Shown here piece after piece: positions 44,009 to 56,263 of a DNA stretch of 64,000 bases. Under the pieces are notes generated by a model. The model was not told the DNA's origin, did no database searches, and worked only from the letters and a program-made list of their open reading frames with translations. The position numbers and the translations under genes are program-made. Source of the DNA: Balamuthia mandrillaris (taxonomy: Eukaryota > Discosea > Longamoebia > Balamuthiidae); the NCBI GenBank assembly GCA_031835245.1, contig JAVKOQ010000164.1:2501-66500 (forward strand), read 5' to 3'. Within the stretch, counting starts at the first letter, position 1, and every line of letters begins with the position of its first letter.

Positions 44009-44916
44009 AAGGCGAAACGGGGGGTTGCTTACCTCAGCTTCTTGCCTAGCAATCCTCAACTCTCTCTTGGCAAAGCTGGTCACGTCAATACGGTCCTCGA
44101 ATGGACATCCAGAGACGCAAGCGCCGGAACTCTCCGCTGCCAGAGGGGTACGAATGCCAAAGACCAAATAGCCTCCGATCCTCCTCACCTGCACGTGAGT
44201 GCTCAGACCGGGCAGGTACAAGTCGGCCTGATCCCCAAAGGAGGTCAGCAAAGCGGCGTGGGCCTTGTCGGAGAGAACCGAAGTGGAGGGAGGGAAAGGG
44301 GCGTCGTTGGAGAAAGTGAAGGTCTCGTCGGTACAGTTCTTGGTAATGACCTCGATGGTGGTGGTGCCGGTTGCGCCGGTGGTGGCGTCGATCTCCTCGT
44401 TGGTCCAGTAGACCTCCAGCCATTGGTTGAGGAGGAGGGGGTGCCTGCCGAGAGACTTGCAGGTCATGGAGTCATAGAAGGTCTGGATGTGAGGGTCCCC
44501 AAAGGCACCACAGGTGTCGGAGGTGAAGCTGTAGCTGCGGCGGGCGCAGACGTCGCTCACCCAGTCGGGCACGGAGCAACCAATGCTGGAGAGAGTGAGA
44601 GCAGCGCTGGTGATGAAGGCCTCACCGGTTCCGCCAAAGCAGTTGTTGTCGAAGAAGCAGCCAATAAAGTCCAGGTAAAAGTTGCAGCTGTAACGAAGGA
44701 AGAAAAGAGAAGGAGGAGAGGTAAGAATAGATCGACCGGAAAAGAGAGAGCAGAGAGGACGTACACCGCGTTAAGGTTGGTAAAGTCCATGGGGTCAATA
44801 TTTTGGTAGATGCTCAGGCATCTGGTGTAGGTATTGACGTCACAAAATTGGGCAGAGGCGGAGGCGAACAAGCAAAGGGCAATAGCCACGCCCAGCCATG
44901 CGCTGCGGTTGTGCAT
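43729..44916 (-). CDS. Repulsive guidance molecule (RGM/hemojuvelin)-like secreted protein
   Basis: Three exons on minus: 44765-44916, 44033-44687 and 43729-43956, total 1035 bases, 344 residues (animal RGMs are about 400-450). The ATG at 44916 is chosen because it starts a clean signal peptide (MHNRSAWLGVAIALCLFASA). Then follows a Cys-rich N-terminal region (CNFYLDFIGCFFDNNCFGG) and the diagnostic block CGAFGDPHIQTFYDSMTCKS, which contains FGDPH (residues 113-117), the Asp-Pro autocleavage motif of RGMs. Further RGM matches are PLLLNQWLEVYWTNEE, KNCTDE, VQVRRIGGYLVFGIR, GACVSGCPFEDRID and FFRQACVFDVAVTGNTSF. In animals RGMs are GPI-anchored BMP co-receptors and neogenin ligands; here the end is Gly/Ala-rich with no clear GPI signal. 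The family call rests on ordered blocks across the whole chain. Confidence 0.8.
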
Positions 44917-45844
44917 TGTTGTTACGGTAGGATGAAGTGCAGTTGTGGTTCTCCGTGCAGTAGAGAAAAAGATAGAAAAGACCGGAAAGTGATCCAATTC
45001 GGGGCCTTTAATAGGCGACCACCGCAATAAACAGGCAATTCATTTACCGCTTTATGGAGTAACCCTGATTGGTCTCGTGTTCAGTGCCTTTCTCTTCCTT
45101 TTATTATTTCAGGGAAGTTTTAGTGGGATGGGCTATATTGCACCTGCAGCAGGGCTACGATCTCAATGACCGATAAGACAAACGAACACCCAACCCCAAA
45201 AATATACTTTCTTTCACTCTATTGTTTTTTCTTTCTTCCGGCGGTAGGATGAGTGCAAGGTTTATTTGTAGGGACAAAGAAAATTAGAGTTCAACAATTT
45301 ATTGCGAGTTACGCTTTTGTTTTGTTGGTTTCATCACTTTGTCACCGAGCCCCAACTGAAAACACAAACACGCAGAAAAAAAAAAAACAAAAAACAAACA
45401 CAAAAAAAAAAAGCAAAAAGCAAAAACGTAACCATTGGGATTCGAGCCGCAGGCATCTGCGGCACTAGCCGAGCGAGGCTCTTCAATTTTGGATAACAAT
45501 TCGTGGATAAGTCATCCAAAAAAGGATCTGATCACCAAATGGTGGTTATTATCGCCCGCTTGGATTGGACGACGGGGAAAACCCTTGAGGCAAGTAAACA
45601 TACTGCAAAGAAAAAAAAAAGGGGCTTTCGTCGGTTACCACGTATTGCCGCTTTCGTAACGAATCGAATAGTGTTAAAAACGAAAAAAAAATCTTCTCTG
45701 TTACCACTTCTGCCACCACCATCGGAGTCCTCAGGTCGCTTGTGGCTTGGCTCTTACCTGGTGGCGTCACCGAATAAATATTTTAAATATATAAAGAAAA
45801 ACCACAAAAAAAAAAGCATTTATTAAACACACTGGCCAACAACA
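44917..45844. other. Intergenic, 5' regions of the RGM-like gene (-) and first RasGAP gene (+)
   Basis: AT-rich with A-runs (45380-45425, 45608-45618, 45804-45813). No coding frame supported. A segment at 45425-45475 has tRNA-like fragments on minus but does not fold (see rejected list). Confidence 0.4.
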
Positions 45845-46256
45845 ATGTCCACCGGTACGCGTTATTACCTTCCTCCACCGGAACCGCGGTTTCCGACTGA
45901 TGGTCTCTTTTTCTATTTAAAAAAAACATAACGAAAAATGCACAGAAGAAAGTGATAATGTACAGCAACTGTTTGTGGCGGTTGCGGCTGCGCTCGGCAT
46001 CACGGAAGCGGCGGAGGTAGAGCGCTATGTACAGCAGTGGAAGAAGGACATCGGTTTGGCCTCTCGCACGCTTCCCGCCCTGAATACCTTGGTTTCCAAC
46101 GAGGAACGCTGGAAACGGATCAACTTGGACGAAGGGGTGAAAGCGTTGTTGGAAGAGGAACTCACGCGTCGGGGCCTTTATGCCTTGGAGAGTAAGAAAT
46201 GGCTTTCTCTCTTTTTTCTATTTTGTTGTTATTCTTTCTTATGCTCTCTTTTTTTT

Positions 46257-46303
<47 letters not shown>

Positions 46304-49300
46304 TCTTCCTTTGGAAAAAAGAACATAGTGCAGAGCAAAACAAGGAGGCACCTTGGATTGAGACACTATTCAGTGACGAAGAAACGGTTTGTTTTTGTTG
46401 TTCTTCTGGCCATTACTTGTAGTCGTTCTTGTCCTGCTTCTGCTTGTTGTTCTTCTTGTTGTTGTCTTTCTTCTTCGTTCTTCTTTTCTTTATGTTGTTC
46501 CTCCTTCACTTATTGAAAAGCAAACCAAAGTGGCTACAAGAACCAAAAATAGAATGGGTGGAGGAGATAGAGCAAAGGCTGCGGGGGTACAGAAACGGAA
46601 CTGTTGTTCCGCACATCGTCCGTCTCTTCGAGGGAAGCGGGCGCCTCTTTGTTCTTCTTCAGTGGGCTATTGAAGCAGAAACAAGACGGAAAGGTATGTC
46701 TTGGCTTCCGAGTCTCTTCGCTTCTTTCTTCTCTCGTCCTCTTCTCTGTTTCTGTCTCTTTATCCCTCGTCTTCTGCTTGTCTATTCATTGTGGAGGAGG
46801 TTAACAAACTAAAACCATAACAGGAAGAGATAACAGAATGTGTTTCAGGGAGGACAACATGGCAACCAGCACCATGGCATACTATCTTCAAACTAAAGGG
46901 TTGGCGTTTTTGGATGAAGTGCTCCAACCGGTGTTGAGACCCTTTTTGGAACAAAGAAAACCTTCTACGGGAAACAAGCATATCGTGAAACTCACCATCA
47001 ACTTGTTGGAGGCTTTGTGCAACTCCTCTGAAAGCTGGCCTTTGTACACTCTCTTTCTCTGTTTTCTTTTCTTCTCACTGTTCTCTGTTTCTCATGCGCG
47101 CTCTCTCTCTTTCTCTCTCTCTCTCTCTCATCACTTTGCTCTCCTTTCTATTCAAGGGACATAAAAATGGTGACTGCGGTTGTCTCCGAGAAACTTAGAC
47201 CACTGTTCTTGCTTGACGCAAAGGCTCACTTTTCCAGAGTAGTATGCAACCTCTTTTTCTTTCGTTTTATTCTTCCCGCCGTTATCAATCCTGCCACCCT
47301 ACCATCCTGTGCTAACATTGGTATGCGTTCCATCTCTTCTATGCTTCTCTTCTGCTCCTTCGCTTCTCTTCTATTCTCGTATTCTCTCTTCGCTTCTTCA
47401 TTTCTAATAAGCGGCTGTGAGCAGAGATATCGGAGGAACACAGCAAAGTCCTGCTGAGGGCAAGCAAAATGATACAAAACATAGCCAGCGAGGTAGCCAA
47501 CGCAGCAGACCACAGCAACGATGAGCAACATGATCCCGAAGAAGAGTGGTTCAAAGCGGCGGTGGAACGAACCTCGGCCTTCATAACAGCCCTTATTCCG
47601 GTATTCCTTCCACTTCTTACTTCTATTCTCTTTTGATTTCTTTTCCCACGACTCATTCAGCATTGCTTTCATCATGAAAAACAGGTTGAGGTGGAAAAGA
47701 AGAGGCTTAGCACCGAGTTTAGGACAGCTGCTCGTCAACCTGCGTTCACTGCTTCCCCCATTAATGCCGATGCTCAACGGGGTGCTCTCCAACGGTTAAA
47801 GCTGACCGTGTTGGAGGCAACCAGGAACATTCCAGGCAATGAGGACAAAGCCAACGCCACCACCTGCCGTCATGTGAGAGCGCCAGAGTTCCTGGCCCCT
47901 CTCGTGAGAAGCACTGAACAGAAGGTAGAGGCCTACTTTTCAAAGCTTGCATGCGATGCTCAAACCGGTACTCTTAATCTTTTGTCTTGTTGATCTTTTC
48001 TTCTCTTCTGTGCTGATAACTAAAACACATCTACAAAAGGAATGATTCGAGTTGGAGAAGAGAAGGAAAGATATTTGGCGTTACGTGCTGAAGCTCTGTC
48101 TATAGACTTTTTCTCGACTGTGGTGCAAACGTTGGGCTCACGCAACATAGAAGAAGCGGTGAACTTTGCGGGCAATTTGTTGTTTGACCTTGCTCATGCC
48201 CTTGGTCGTGCCGGTACCTCATTCCTCTAACTCATGGCCCTTTCTCTCTTTGCTTTTGCTAAACAAAGATATCATTTTTTCTGTGATATAGACGTGAGGA
48301 GGTTCCGAAAGATGTCGGTCTATGACGCTCAAGAATGTTATATAGCGGGTCCCATCCACTTTGCTCACTGCGGTTGGGCCTTCGTGGATCTGACTGATAA
48401 CTTGCCGAGCGCTGCACAGTCCAAGGAAGAGATGGTGCTCTATTACAATCACCCGTTCTCCTTTGAGGCTGACGTTTGGGCAAGAGCTGGTCGCTGCCAC
48501 CCTCGCAACCCTGGATGTATCATGAACGCTGGATATTCCAGGTTTGGCACTCTCCTCTGTTGCTTATCCAATCTTCACTTCAAGATGAAGATCTCGGCTC
48601 TTTTATTTTTTCCTTGCCCTCTCTTTCGTAACACCGTTTTTGGTTTTAACTGTAATAGTGGATGGGTATCCGAAGTGGTGGGGGTGGACCTTGTCTCGGT
48701 AGAGATGCTTTGCAAGGCGAGGGGGGACGATCGCTGCCACTTTGTAATGGCCCACAACAGCACCGTCCAGCGCAGGATCAACGCCTTCATCGCAGAGCGA
48801 AGGCAGAAGAAGGACCAATGGTCAGAGAAGCAGCTGAGTAGCATTAAGATTCCAAGCTTCATGGAAAGCCGTTTGTTAGCGGCTGCCTCTTCGTCCTCTA
48901 CCGGCAACGAGACACAGAAACAACAGCAACCCCCGAACCATAATAGTGATAGAAGCAGAAGCGACAGTGATGGAAGAAGCAACTGCTCTGGTCCAGACGA
49001 CAAAAAAGGAGGAAGCGAAAAGCGGCAGGTACCTGCAGGATCTCCTTCGTTGCCTCCTCACGTTGCAACAAAGCCACGCTCCAACACCCTTTCATCCGCT
49101 TCCTCCTCCGAAGAGGCGAACGGAAGTCCTCCGAAAAGGAAACACGGAGGAAACTGGTTCTTGAAAGGAATGAGGAAGATCCTCTCCAACAGGCCTTCGT
49201 TATCATCCACCACTTCTAAAGAGGATTTGAAGGAACAGTTCCCCACGAACGAAGCCGAAAAGAACAAGAAGAAGGCCAAAAACAATAACAAAAAGATGAA

Positions 49301-50741
49301 ACAAAACAAGAAGCGCCAGGCAAGGAAAGAAGGTGAAGCAATAGAGAAAAACAATAAGGACTTAACAAACTTTTTGAAGGAAAGATTCAACGGAAGCTTC
49401 AAGAGACAACCGCAATACGGACAGGTGACCATCGCCAACACGGATCAACGATGCGTCTTCATTCGTGCTCAGGCTCTTTCTTGTCAGTTCTTTGACCTCA
49501 TCCAAGAGTTGTTGGGAGACGGCACTGTTGCATCTCTCTTTGCCTCCAATTTTTTGTTCGACCTTGGCAAGTCTGTTGGACGCTCTGGTATGTTTGCTTT
49601 GCTTTTGGCTCTCTTCTCTCCTTTTTTCAAAAATTATATCTTTCTGATTCCTCTTCCTTTCATTATGTAGACTATAACAGTCTGATAAGCGAATTATCTC
49701 CATTCTTCCAAACGAATCCAATTAACGCCGTCATTCAGTTGACTGCTTTCAAGTTACACTGCGCCCAAATGGGATTCGGCAAGTTTACCGTCTCCTCTTT
49801 GATTTTGCCGTCTTTCTCTTCAACTTCCTCTTCGCCCACTTCAACGGGCAGCAGCAAGACACCAAAACAAAGGTTGAGCAAGTTTTACGCAATTGTGGAA
49901 GTGGAAAACGGATTTGAAGCCAATTCGTGGAAGTCCAAATGGCAAGAAGAAGAGGATAGCAAACACCACAGCGAAGAGGCAACAAACAGTCACCCTAACA
50001 CGAAGAAGCAACAAGCAAAGATGACGACAAAGAAAAAGAAAAAGGAACGACAATCAGCTGAGCATCTTTCTTCTCGTCACAAAACGACTTGTTTCATGAC
50101 AAGCGGCTACATTTGTGGCTGGCTTCAAGGTCTTCGTGTCAAGCATATCAAGCAACAAAAAGAAGAGTTGGAGAATGGAATTGCTGAAAGCAGCAACAGC
50201 AGCTCTGAGGATGAGACAGTAGACAAGAAGAGGAGGAACGTACTGCGAAAGGCGATCAGCGAGGCCAAAAGGACTCCCTTGTGCGCAGTGGAGGTGAGTT
50301 GCGTTGCCTTGGGACAAAAGACCTGCAGCTTCATGGTCCTTGAACAGAAGTACGTTCCTCTCTTTTCTATTGGTCTATTTGCTTGCTTATTCTCTCTTTC
50401 TTTTTTCACCCTTATTCTGACCTTTTTAACGGTTCTCTGTTTTCAGCCCAACTGTTTGTGATCAAGTCGAAGACTATCTCCAACAGCATCAACGTCAAGG
50501 ACCTCCATTGACCACAGACTCTTTGGCCATGTTGGATGTCTTGCGCACTCGCTGCAGCATTCCCAAAGAGGACGCAAACAAGGAGAAAGACCTGCCAACA
50601 ACCCTCCCTTCTTCTTCCTCCACCGATAACATCAGAGGAAGAAGTGGCTCAACAACCAGCAGCGAAGAAGATGGGCAAGCCGCTACCTCGCATGGAGAAG
50701 CTGCTTGGTTGGACCACCTCTTTGCTAGCACTTGGGAATGA
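45845..50741 (+). CDS. RasGAP - V4R - V4R protein, copy 1
   Basis: A multi-exon plus gene. Exon 1 is only 10 bases (45845-45854, MST); exon 2 starts at 45946. Order: a helical N-terminus (EVERYVQQWKKDIGLASRTL); a RasGAP domain with CFREDNMATSTMAYYLQTKG, FLDEVLQPVLRPFLEQRKPS and the signature FFFRFILPAVINPATL; a helical linker; V4R domain 1 (HPFSFEADVWARAGRCHPRN then CKARGDDRCHF); a Lys/Ser-rich linker; and V4R domain 2 (TCFMTSGYICGWLQGLRVK then CVALGQKTCSFMV). RasGAPs speed GTP hydrolysis by Ras. V4R domains are small-molecule or metal-binding sensor folds related to TRAPP Bet3. Conserved Cys positions of V4R are kept in both copies. A ligand-controlled GAP is inferred from architecture only. 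The second paralogue lies 730 bases downstream. Confidence 0.85.
46261..46300. repeat. (CT)n microsatellite in RasGAP-V4R copy 1 intron 2
   Basis: A pure CT run of about 40 bases, sense orientation, a short distance before the acceptor AG at 46322. Confidence 0.9.
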
Positions 50742-51471
50742 CAGCGGTACGCAAATAGAAGCAAGAGAGAGAAGAGTTTCCCTTTCATTCATGAAAATGT
50801 AAATGAACAGCGATGCAGTTTTGTTTTTTTTTTTTCCTCAGATGAAAAGGATGAAAATATCCGATTTTTTTCAAAGAATAAAAGGAGTTTGTGATGTTTT
50901 CTTTAACAACAACAAACCTTGCAGAAACAAGAACTGGGAGGGCAGCAGCTTTTCCGGCGGTGAGAAAGAACTCCGGAGATCCTTTCCTTCTCTTCGGATA
51001 ACGTAGAACCATACGTAATGGATGAAACATCATCCTCCCCAAATAAGGTTCTTAATTCATTTCATTTTATCTAAATTAGGGAAAAAGGTTATTTTCTCTC
51101 TTTATGGAACCGCATCATTGCTGCGTGCTGGGGGGTGGAATAGGCCGGGGTTGGCCTAAAAAAGTGTTGTTGGCTGTGCTGTGTGCGTCCGTGCTTGAAT
51201 CCTCCGGTTTTTAGTTCTGCTGGCTGTTTAACCGCTGAAAACCCCAAACCGGAATAAATCTCCCATTGGTCGCTAAGGGATACCCGCTTCCCTCCATCCA
51301 TCCAGGAGTAACGCGTAAACGCTTTTCATTCTTCTTTTTTTTTTCTAGTTTACTTTTCGAACAAACAGCAAACAACATCACAACCTTAGACCGACTCTAT
51401 CGTATTTCGTATTTTTCTATTTATTTGTTTATTTATTTTTTCGGAAGCTGACCGTGCAGAACATTGCAGTA
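50742..51471. other. Spacer between the two RasGAP-V4R paralogues
   Basis: A 730-base spacer with no supported gene. It includes a T-rich stretch (50822-50838) and an AT-rich block just before 51472. It does not visibly resemble the 5' flank of copy 1. Confidence 0.4.
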
Positions 51472-54400
51472 ATGTCAGCCTCAGGTTTGGCTTGTTCATT
51501 TCTTTTCTTTTCTTTTTTTTTTTTTTTGTGGTTGACACTAAAAACGACCTCCGGAACCGATCCACAAAACCATACAGAAGAAAGCGACAAAGTAAACGAG
51601 TTGTTAATTCGTGTGGCGACTGCGCTTGGCATCAACGCCCCAAAGGAAGTGGACCACTATCTCCGACAATGGAAACGGGACATCGGGTTAGCGTCCCGCA
51701 CGATCACCGCGTTGAAAACGTTGGTGGGCAACGAGGACCGCTGGAAGCGAGTCAACCTGGACGAAGGAGTGAAAGCTCTGTTGGAGGAGGAAGTCGAAAA
51801 AACAGAAAGTAAGTTGTCGTTGTTTTTCTCCTCTGAAAACAAACTGGTGAATTATCGAATATTTTTTCTATTTTTAGGCAATTTTCAAGATATTTGACTA
51901 ATATTATCGATTTTATTTCACAGGCGAAGAAAACAGCTCCGGCGAAGATGCCTGGATAGACGAGCTCTTCAAAGACGAAGACAAAGTACGTGCTTCTTCT
52001 CTCGCTGTGTCGCTTGACTTTTGTTGTCTTTCTGCTTCTCTTCTCTGTTATTTTAATTTTTTTTTATTTGAAAAAAGTGGTTACAAGAGCCAAAGACGGA
52101 ATGGGTGGAGGAGCTGGAGGAGAGGCTGAGGGGAGCAAGGAGCGGAGCGATGGCTCCCCACATTGTCAGCCTTTTCGAGGGAAGCGGCCGGTCCTCCGTT
52201 CTTCTTCGGTGGGCCATCGAAACCGAAGCAAAAGGTCTCTTCTTTTTCGTTTATTATTGTATTAGCAGTTGACCAACAGGCTTTTATAGGAAGAGATAAC
52301 AGGATGTGTTTTAGAGAAGACAACATGCCAACGAGCATCACAACGCATTACCTTCAGTCCAAAGGCATGGCCTACCTGGACCAAGTGCTGCAACCGGTGT
52401 TGAAACCCTTCTTGGAACAGCGGAAGCCTTCCACCGGCAACAAACACGTCGTTAAACTCACTGTCAGTTTGTTGGAGGCTTTGTGCGGTTCTGTTGATAA
52501 CTGGCCGACGTATGTTGTTTGCTTTGCGTTCTTTGCTTTCTTTTCTTCTCTTCTCTGCTCCCGTTTCATGGTTGAAACACTCTCTTATGTTATATATAAA
52601 CAGAGAAATAAGAACTACTACTGCCTATGTTTATGAAAAGGTGAAGCCGTTGTTCAAGAGCGACGTTCAGACATATTTTTTGCGGGTCATATCCAACCTC
52701 TTCTTCCTTCGTTTCATTCTCCCGGTCATCATCAACCCTTGTACTCTACCTTCTTGTACTTCAATAGGTACCCTTCCTATCTCTTCTCTTCTGCTTGCTC
52801 ATTTCTCATGTCCTCTCCATTCCATTTCTATAATGCTTGTTATGAACGTTCATTTCCCAAAAACAACAAGCCGTTTCTGAACAACACAGCAAGATCTTGC
52901 TTCAAGTCAGCAAACTTGTGCAAAACGTGGCCAGCGAGGTGGCCAACGCACCAAACAAAGTCGCCGAAGAGCAGGACGACCCCGAAGAGGAATGGTTCAA
53001 AGTTGCCGTCGAAAGAACAGCAGCCTTCATTTCACGACTGGTTTATAGTTTTTCCCTTCTTTCTCTTTCATCTCTTTTCTCACACCAAAAACTACGATGC
53101 AGCAGAAGAAAAACGGCTCCGAGTCTTCCAACTCTGGGCCACAGCAATCCATCAACATGGACGCTCAGCGAGGAGCATTGGAGCGGCTGAAACTGACCGT
53201 CTTGGAGATCACCAAGTCATTGAATGGAAGCGATGACAGCGCCAACCTCAACACATGTCGGATGATCAGCGCTCCAGAAAAGATGGCTCCGCTCGTGCGA
53301 AGCACGGAACAGAAAGTGGAAGCCTACTTCTCTAAACTCTCATGTAATACTAATACAGGTATGCCTTCTTTCGTTTTGTTGTGTTTGTCGCCTGGAAGTG
53401 ACATCAAACAAAACACAAATAACAAGGAATGATTCGTGTTGGGGAAGAGAAAGAGCGTTACTTGGCCTTGAGGGCGGAAGCTCTCTCTGTGGACTTCTTC
53501 AAGACAGTGCTGCAAACGTTGGGCGAGCGCAACCAAGAAGAAGCCATGAACTTTGCTGGAAACTTGTTGTACGATCTGGCTCATGCTCTTGGTCGTGCTG
53601 GTATGTTTTGCTTTTTTCCTTTGATTTCCTTTCAGCTGTTATATAATGAATCCTTTTGTGAAATGTAAAGATGTGAGACGTTTTCGGAAGATGTCATTAT
53701 ACGATGCACAAGAATATTATTTAGCTGGTCCTATTCACTTCTCGAATTGTGGGTGGGCCTTCGTGGATATGGGAGAGTCAGAGCCGCCTAATGCCGCTCA
53801 GACCAAAGAGGAGATGGCCCACTTTTTCACTCATCCTTTCTCCTTCGAGGCTGACGTTTGGGTGCGAGCTGGCAAATGTGGCCCTCGTAATCCTGGATGC
53901 ATCATGAACTCTGGCTATGCTAGGTAGCTTTTTCTTGTTCTTGTGTTCTTGTTCTTCTTCTTCTTCTTCTTGTTCTTGTTCTTCTTCTTTGTCTTTTTCT
54001 TCTTCTTCTTCTTCTTCTTCTTCTTCTTCTTCTTCTTCCTTTCATTCATTCATTCTATCTTTGATAGTGGATGGTGTTCCGAAGTGGTGGGAGTGGATCT
54101 CATCTCAGTGGAATTGATGTGCAAAGCGAGAGGGGACGATCGTTGCCACTTCCTTCTGGCCCACAGCAGTACCATCCAGCGCAGGGTCAACGACTTTATC
54201 TCCGACGGACGACAGCGCTATCAGTGGTCCGAGAAGCAGATCAGCAGCATTAAGGTTCCGAGCTTCATGGAAAGTCGTTTGGCCATCGCGGAAGCAGGAG
54301 GAGTCTTCAATGATAGCGGAGGAAAGAATGATGCCAACACCAGCAAAGAGAAAGATGATAAGAAGAAAGAAGCTACATCTCAGAATAACAAGAGCAATCG

Positions 54401-56018
54401 TTCGAATGATGAGAAGACTTCGGATGAGGATGCAAAGAACAAAGACGAGGATGGAAAGAAGAAGCAAGGAGGAAACTGGTTCATGAAAGGCATGAAAAAG
54501 ATCCTCACCAACAGATCTTCAGAGGATCTTCAAAGCATTAACAACAAGAAGAACAAGAATAAGAAAGATGCTTCCTCTAAAAACAAAAAAGGAGAAGAAT
54601 CAGGAGAAGATTCTGTAAAGAACGAAAAAGACTTGGAGGACTTTTTGAAAGGACGATTCAACGGAAGCTTCAAGAGACAACCGCAATACGGACAGGTGAC
54701 CATCGCCAACACGGATCAACGATGCGTCTTCATTCGTGCTCAGGCTCTTTCCTGTCAGTTCTTTGACCTCATTCGGGAGTTGTTGGAGGAGGAGCAGGTT
54801 GCTTCTGCCTTTGCCTCCAATTTTTTGTTCGACCTTGGCAAGTCTGTCGGACGTTCTGGTAGGTTTCTTCCTTCTTTCTTCTTTCTCTAGCATTATATAA
54901 CCTTCTGCACAAACAAAGACTACACCAGATTAGCGAACGAGTTGTCTCCATTCTTCACGAAGCATCGAATAAGTTCGGATGCTCAAGTATCAGCATTTAA
55001 GTTGCACTGTGCTCAAATGGGCTTTGGCAAGTTTACTGTGCCTGCTTTGAGCTTGCCTTCGTTCTCTTCCTCCTCTTCGTCCTCCTCTCCTTCTCGTTCT
55101 CCTTCCAACATCAATAACAGCAAAGCGGAACAGCTCAGCAGCTTTTATGCTGTGGTTGAAGTCGATAATGGCTTCGAAGCCTCTTCGTGGAAGGCTAAAT
55201 GGCAAGACGAAGAAGAGGATCGGAAGAAACAGACCACTCCAACCTCCGGAAGAAATGCTGCCGCGAAGCAGCATTCATCTGCCACCAACAACAAACGACA
55301 ACAACAATCCTCGACGTCTTCTTCTCCCGTTGGTAAGACCAAATGCTTCATGACGAGCGGCTACGTTTGTGGATGGCTTCAAGGACTTCGAGTCAAGCAT
55401 CTCAAACAACAAAAGAAAAACGTGGAGAACGAGGGACGAGACGAGGAGGAAGCGAAGAAGAGGAGAAGAATGTTGCAGAGGGCGAGGAGCGAGGCCAAAA
55501 GGAACCCGTTGTGCGCTGTGGAGATGAGCTGCGTTGCATTGGGCCACAAGACCTGTAGCTTCATGGTCGTCGAACAAGAGTATGTTCTTTCTTACTGTCT
55601 TTCTTTTATCGTTCATTCTAACTTTTTGCTGTTAACTTGTTTCAACTACAGCAAGTTGGACGCTCACGTGGAGGAGTACGTTAGAAACACAACCAAACAA
55701 CCAACAACATCCCACCAACATCAACAACGTTCAGCTGCAACGTCCTCTTCGTCCGCTTTGAACAGGGAATCCTTGGCCATGTTGGACCTTCTCCATACTC
55801 GCTGTCGTCGCAGCAACAGCACTTCTTCTGCTCCTTCCGCAACAACAGCAACCATCAGCAAGGCTGCCTCTTCGTCTCCTTCTGCTTTGAGGGATAGTGG
55901 CTCCGGCGATACCAACACAACCTCCAGCGACGACGATGAAGATGATGTGTACTATACTCCCAGAAGTTCTGAGGCTTACTGGTTGGATCAGCTCTTTGCT
56001 GGAGGCAACTTCAAGTGA
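51472..56018 (+). CDS. RasGAP - V4R - V4R protein, copy 2
   Basis: Same order and intron positions as copy 1. Exon 1 is 13 bases (51472-51484, MSAS) and exon 2 starts at 51578 (EESDKV...). RasGAP blocks: CFREDNMPTSITTHYLQSKG, YLDQVLQPVLKPFLEQRKPS and FFLRFILPVIINPCTL. V4R 1: HPFSFEADVWVRAGKCGPRN and CKARGDDRCHFLLAHS. V4R 2: KCFMTSGYVCGWLQGLRVK and CVALGHKTCSFMVVEQ. The V4R-V4R linker is Lys/Asp/Asn-rich; the tail is Ser/Thr-rich and ends with AYWLDQLFAGGNFK, matching AWLDHLFASTWE in copy 1. An in-frame ATG at 51454 could give an unspliced longer start, but the paired small exon in copy 1 argues for 51472. The two genes share a 97-base identical tract. Confidence 0.85.
53938..54040. repeat. 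CTT/TTG satellite in RasGAP-V4R copy 2 intron
   Basis: TTC/TTG triplets, sense-strand pyrimidine-rich, in the intron inside V4R domain 1. The matching intron of copy 1 (48541-48658) lacks the repeat, so it arose or expanded after duplication. Confidence 0.85.
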
Positions 56019-56129
56019 TTGCACTAGAAAGTTGGAGGAACATGCGAGGGCTTGTTTCTTTTTTTAATAGGAAAAAAAAAAGGTGGGAACGACCTTTTTT
56101 TGTTGTTGTCTTTGCTTTCGAAAAAACAA

Positions 56130-56228
56130 CTACTCGCTGAACTCAAGCAGCTCCACGTCGAATACAAGGTACGCGTTGGGTGGAATGCTGTTATGTCGGT
56201 TTGGTTAATATTAGCTTCGAGGACGAGA

Positions 56229-56263
<35 letters not shown>

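Noticed and set aside
44042-44809. 255-codon plus frame opposite the RGM-like gene
   Set aside because: It is Gly/Val-rich antisense of the RGM exon, with no signal or domain.
45425-45475. Possible tRNA on minus (a GGCTCGAATCCC-like T-loop)
   Set aside because: The T-stem does not pair properly and no anticodon or D-arm can be placed, so it is at most a tRNA-like fragment.
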